Assembly: GCF_022539665.2 (NCBI RefSeq)
Contig: NC_081340.1
Span: 1,860,001-1,924,000 of the forward strand
Origin: Daphnia carinata
Lineage: Eukaryota > Arthropoda > Branchiopoda > Diplostraca > Daphniidae
Direction: 5' to 3'
DNA length: 64,000 bases
The translations under genes and the position numbers were made by a program. Under the pieces are notes generated by a model, which was not told the origin of the DNA, ran no database searches, and saw nothing but the letters and a program-made list of their open reading frames with translations. Shown piece by piece: positions 63,179 to 64,000 of this stretch (its first letter is position 1; every line of letters starts with the position of its first letter).

Positions 63179-64000
63179 ATGCCGCGTTTCGTGATTTTTT
63201 CATCTGTTTTACTTATTGTTTCGTTGTTGACTCCCAGTACTTTGTCAGTTGATGTTAATGAATTTCTGGCGCAAAGGGAACGATTTCTGGCTGACGAATC
63301 CTCGCGAATTCTAGGTGGCAGTATAACGCTAAGCAGCAATGAGGAGCTGGTTAACACTATGTTAATGACTGCCAAAACAGTTGAATTTGACCAGTCAATT
63401 TCTTCACTTAACTTTACACCGGCTACGCATTTCTTCCTATCAAAGCCGGCAATGCTCGAATCAGAAGTCTTTCAGTTCATCCGCCAAATGCCTAAGGGTA
63501 AATCCACCCTACATGTAACGCTCACAGTATGCAGCACAGGATAAAAATAAGTGAACTTTATATTACAGGCGGTGTTTTGCATATCCACGATGTAGCAGTC
63601 ACCCCGGTATAGTATAGGCACCAATTTCTTTCTCTCAATCTCTGTTGTCTAAATATGAATGATCAATATTTCTCAGTTAAAATGCTTCATCTATTGTCCC
63701 TTTTACATAGCTGGAATTTCTCATCGAAGACGCTAGCTATCGACCAAATCTTTATGTTTGCTCGCCAGCCAAAGATCCAGTTTTCTTCCAGTATGCTGCT
63801 TCCGCTCCAGCTAATCTGCCCGACTGTCAATGGACTTTGGTGGCCGACAGAAGAGCTCAAGAAGGAGCCCTTCAGTTTGATGCCTGGCTTCGCTCAAAGT
63901 TATCGCTCTACACTACAAACCCTCAAGGTTATTATTCGTTTTTTTTTTTTCAGGATTAAAGAAAAACGAAAACAGCTTTGAAATGATCCGTCTCATTGCC
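63179..64000 (+). CDS. Adenosine deaminase-related growth factor (ADA2/CECR1 family), 3' end outside window
   Basis: Secreted adenosine deaminase that lowers extracellular adenosine and acts as a growth factor in arthropods. Exons: 63179-63497, 63569-63606, 63711-63927, 63954-64000 and beyond; phases agree. The signal peptide is about residues 1-23 (FVIFSSVLLIVSLL). The ADGF N-terminal domain follows, with LGGSITLSSNEELVN, FTPATHFFLSKP and a Cys-free helix region, then MPKGGVLHIHDVAV, whose HxHD supplies two zinc-binding histidines. The next exon (YRPNLYVC) begins the PRB insertion typical of ADA2. The downstream catalytic barrel is not in the window. The metal-binding histidine pair is encoded by a 38-nt exon. 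Confidence 0.92.

Noticed and set aside
1-64000. CRISPR arrays, operons, integrated virus or retrotransposon coding sequences
   Set aside because: None seen; no regularly spaced repeats of the CRISPR kind, and no reverse transcriptase, integrase or transposase motifs in any frame.

Overview
The window is nuclear DNA of an arthropod, most likely a branchiopod crustacean of the Daphnia type. Evidence: genes are split by many short GT-AG introns (about 55-120 bp), the EGF-receptor is of the arthropod class with extra furin repeats, small vitelline-outer-layer (VMO-I) and ADGF genes are present, and homopolymer and dinucleotide tracts are abundant. No prokaryotic or viral features were seen.

Layout. 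1-1382 (+): last exons of a trypsin-like serine protease. 5080-11499 (-): ten coding exons of the EGF receptor, read through from signal peptide to C-terminal tail. A second, alternative signal-peptide exon lies at 34604-34715 (-), so the stretch 11.5-34.6 kb is mostly one very large, A/T-homopolymer-rich intron with candidate regulatory motifs and no convincing gene. 34.7-42.8 kb holds no recognised gene. 43054-43654 (+): VMO-I family secreted protein with TATA box and initiator. 44914-44985 (+): tRNA-Asp(GTC). 45696-47939 (+): NUDCD1 orthologue. 48.1-53.9 kb is repeat-rich: two copies of a palindromic foldback element, a 1.6-kb long palindrome with structured arms and tRNA-like sequences at its centre, and a small unrecognised spliced gene (52656-53308, -). 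54037-57490 (-): glutamate carboxypeptidase II/NAALADase, 16 exons including a 24-nt microexon. 58654-61579 (-): a short ZFC3H1/Red1-like RNA-surveillance protein ending soon after its CCCH finger. 63179-64000 (+): 5' part of an adenosine deaminase-related growth factor (ADA2/ADGF).

The genes do not form a single pathway. Exon structures below were built by hand from splice signals and reading phase; every junction given was checked for phase. The weak points are the exon-8 donor of the NAALADase gene, the 5' end of the unrecognised gene, and all untranslated regions. The items most worth following are the 50.1-51.7 kb palindrome, the alternative EGFR first exons with a YY1/PHO-motif cluster in the intron between them, the truncated ZFC3H1, and the relic of the NUDCD1 3' end beside the tRNA.
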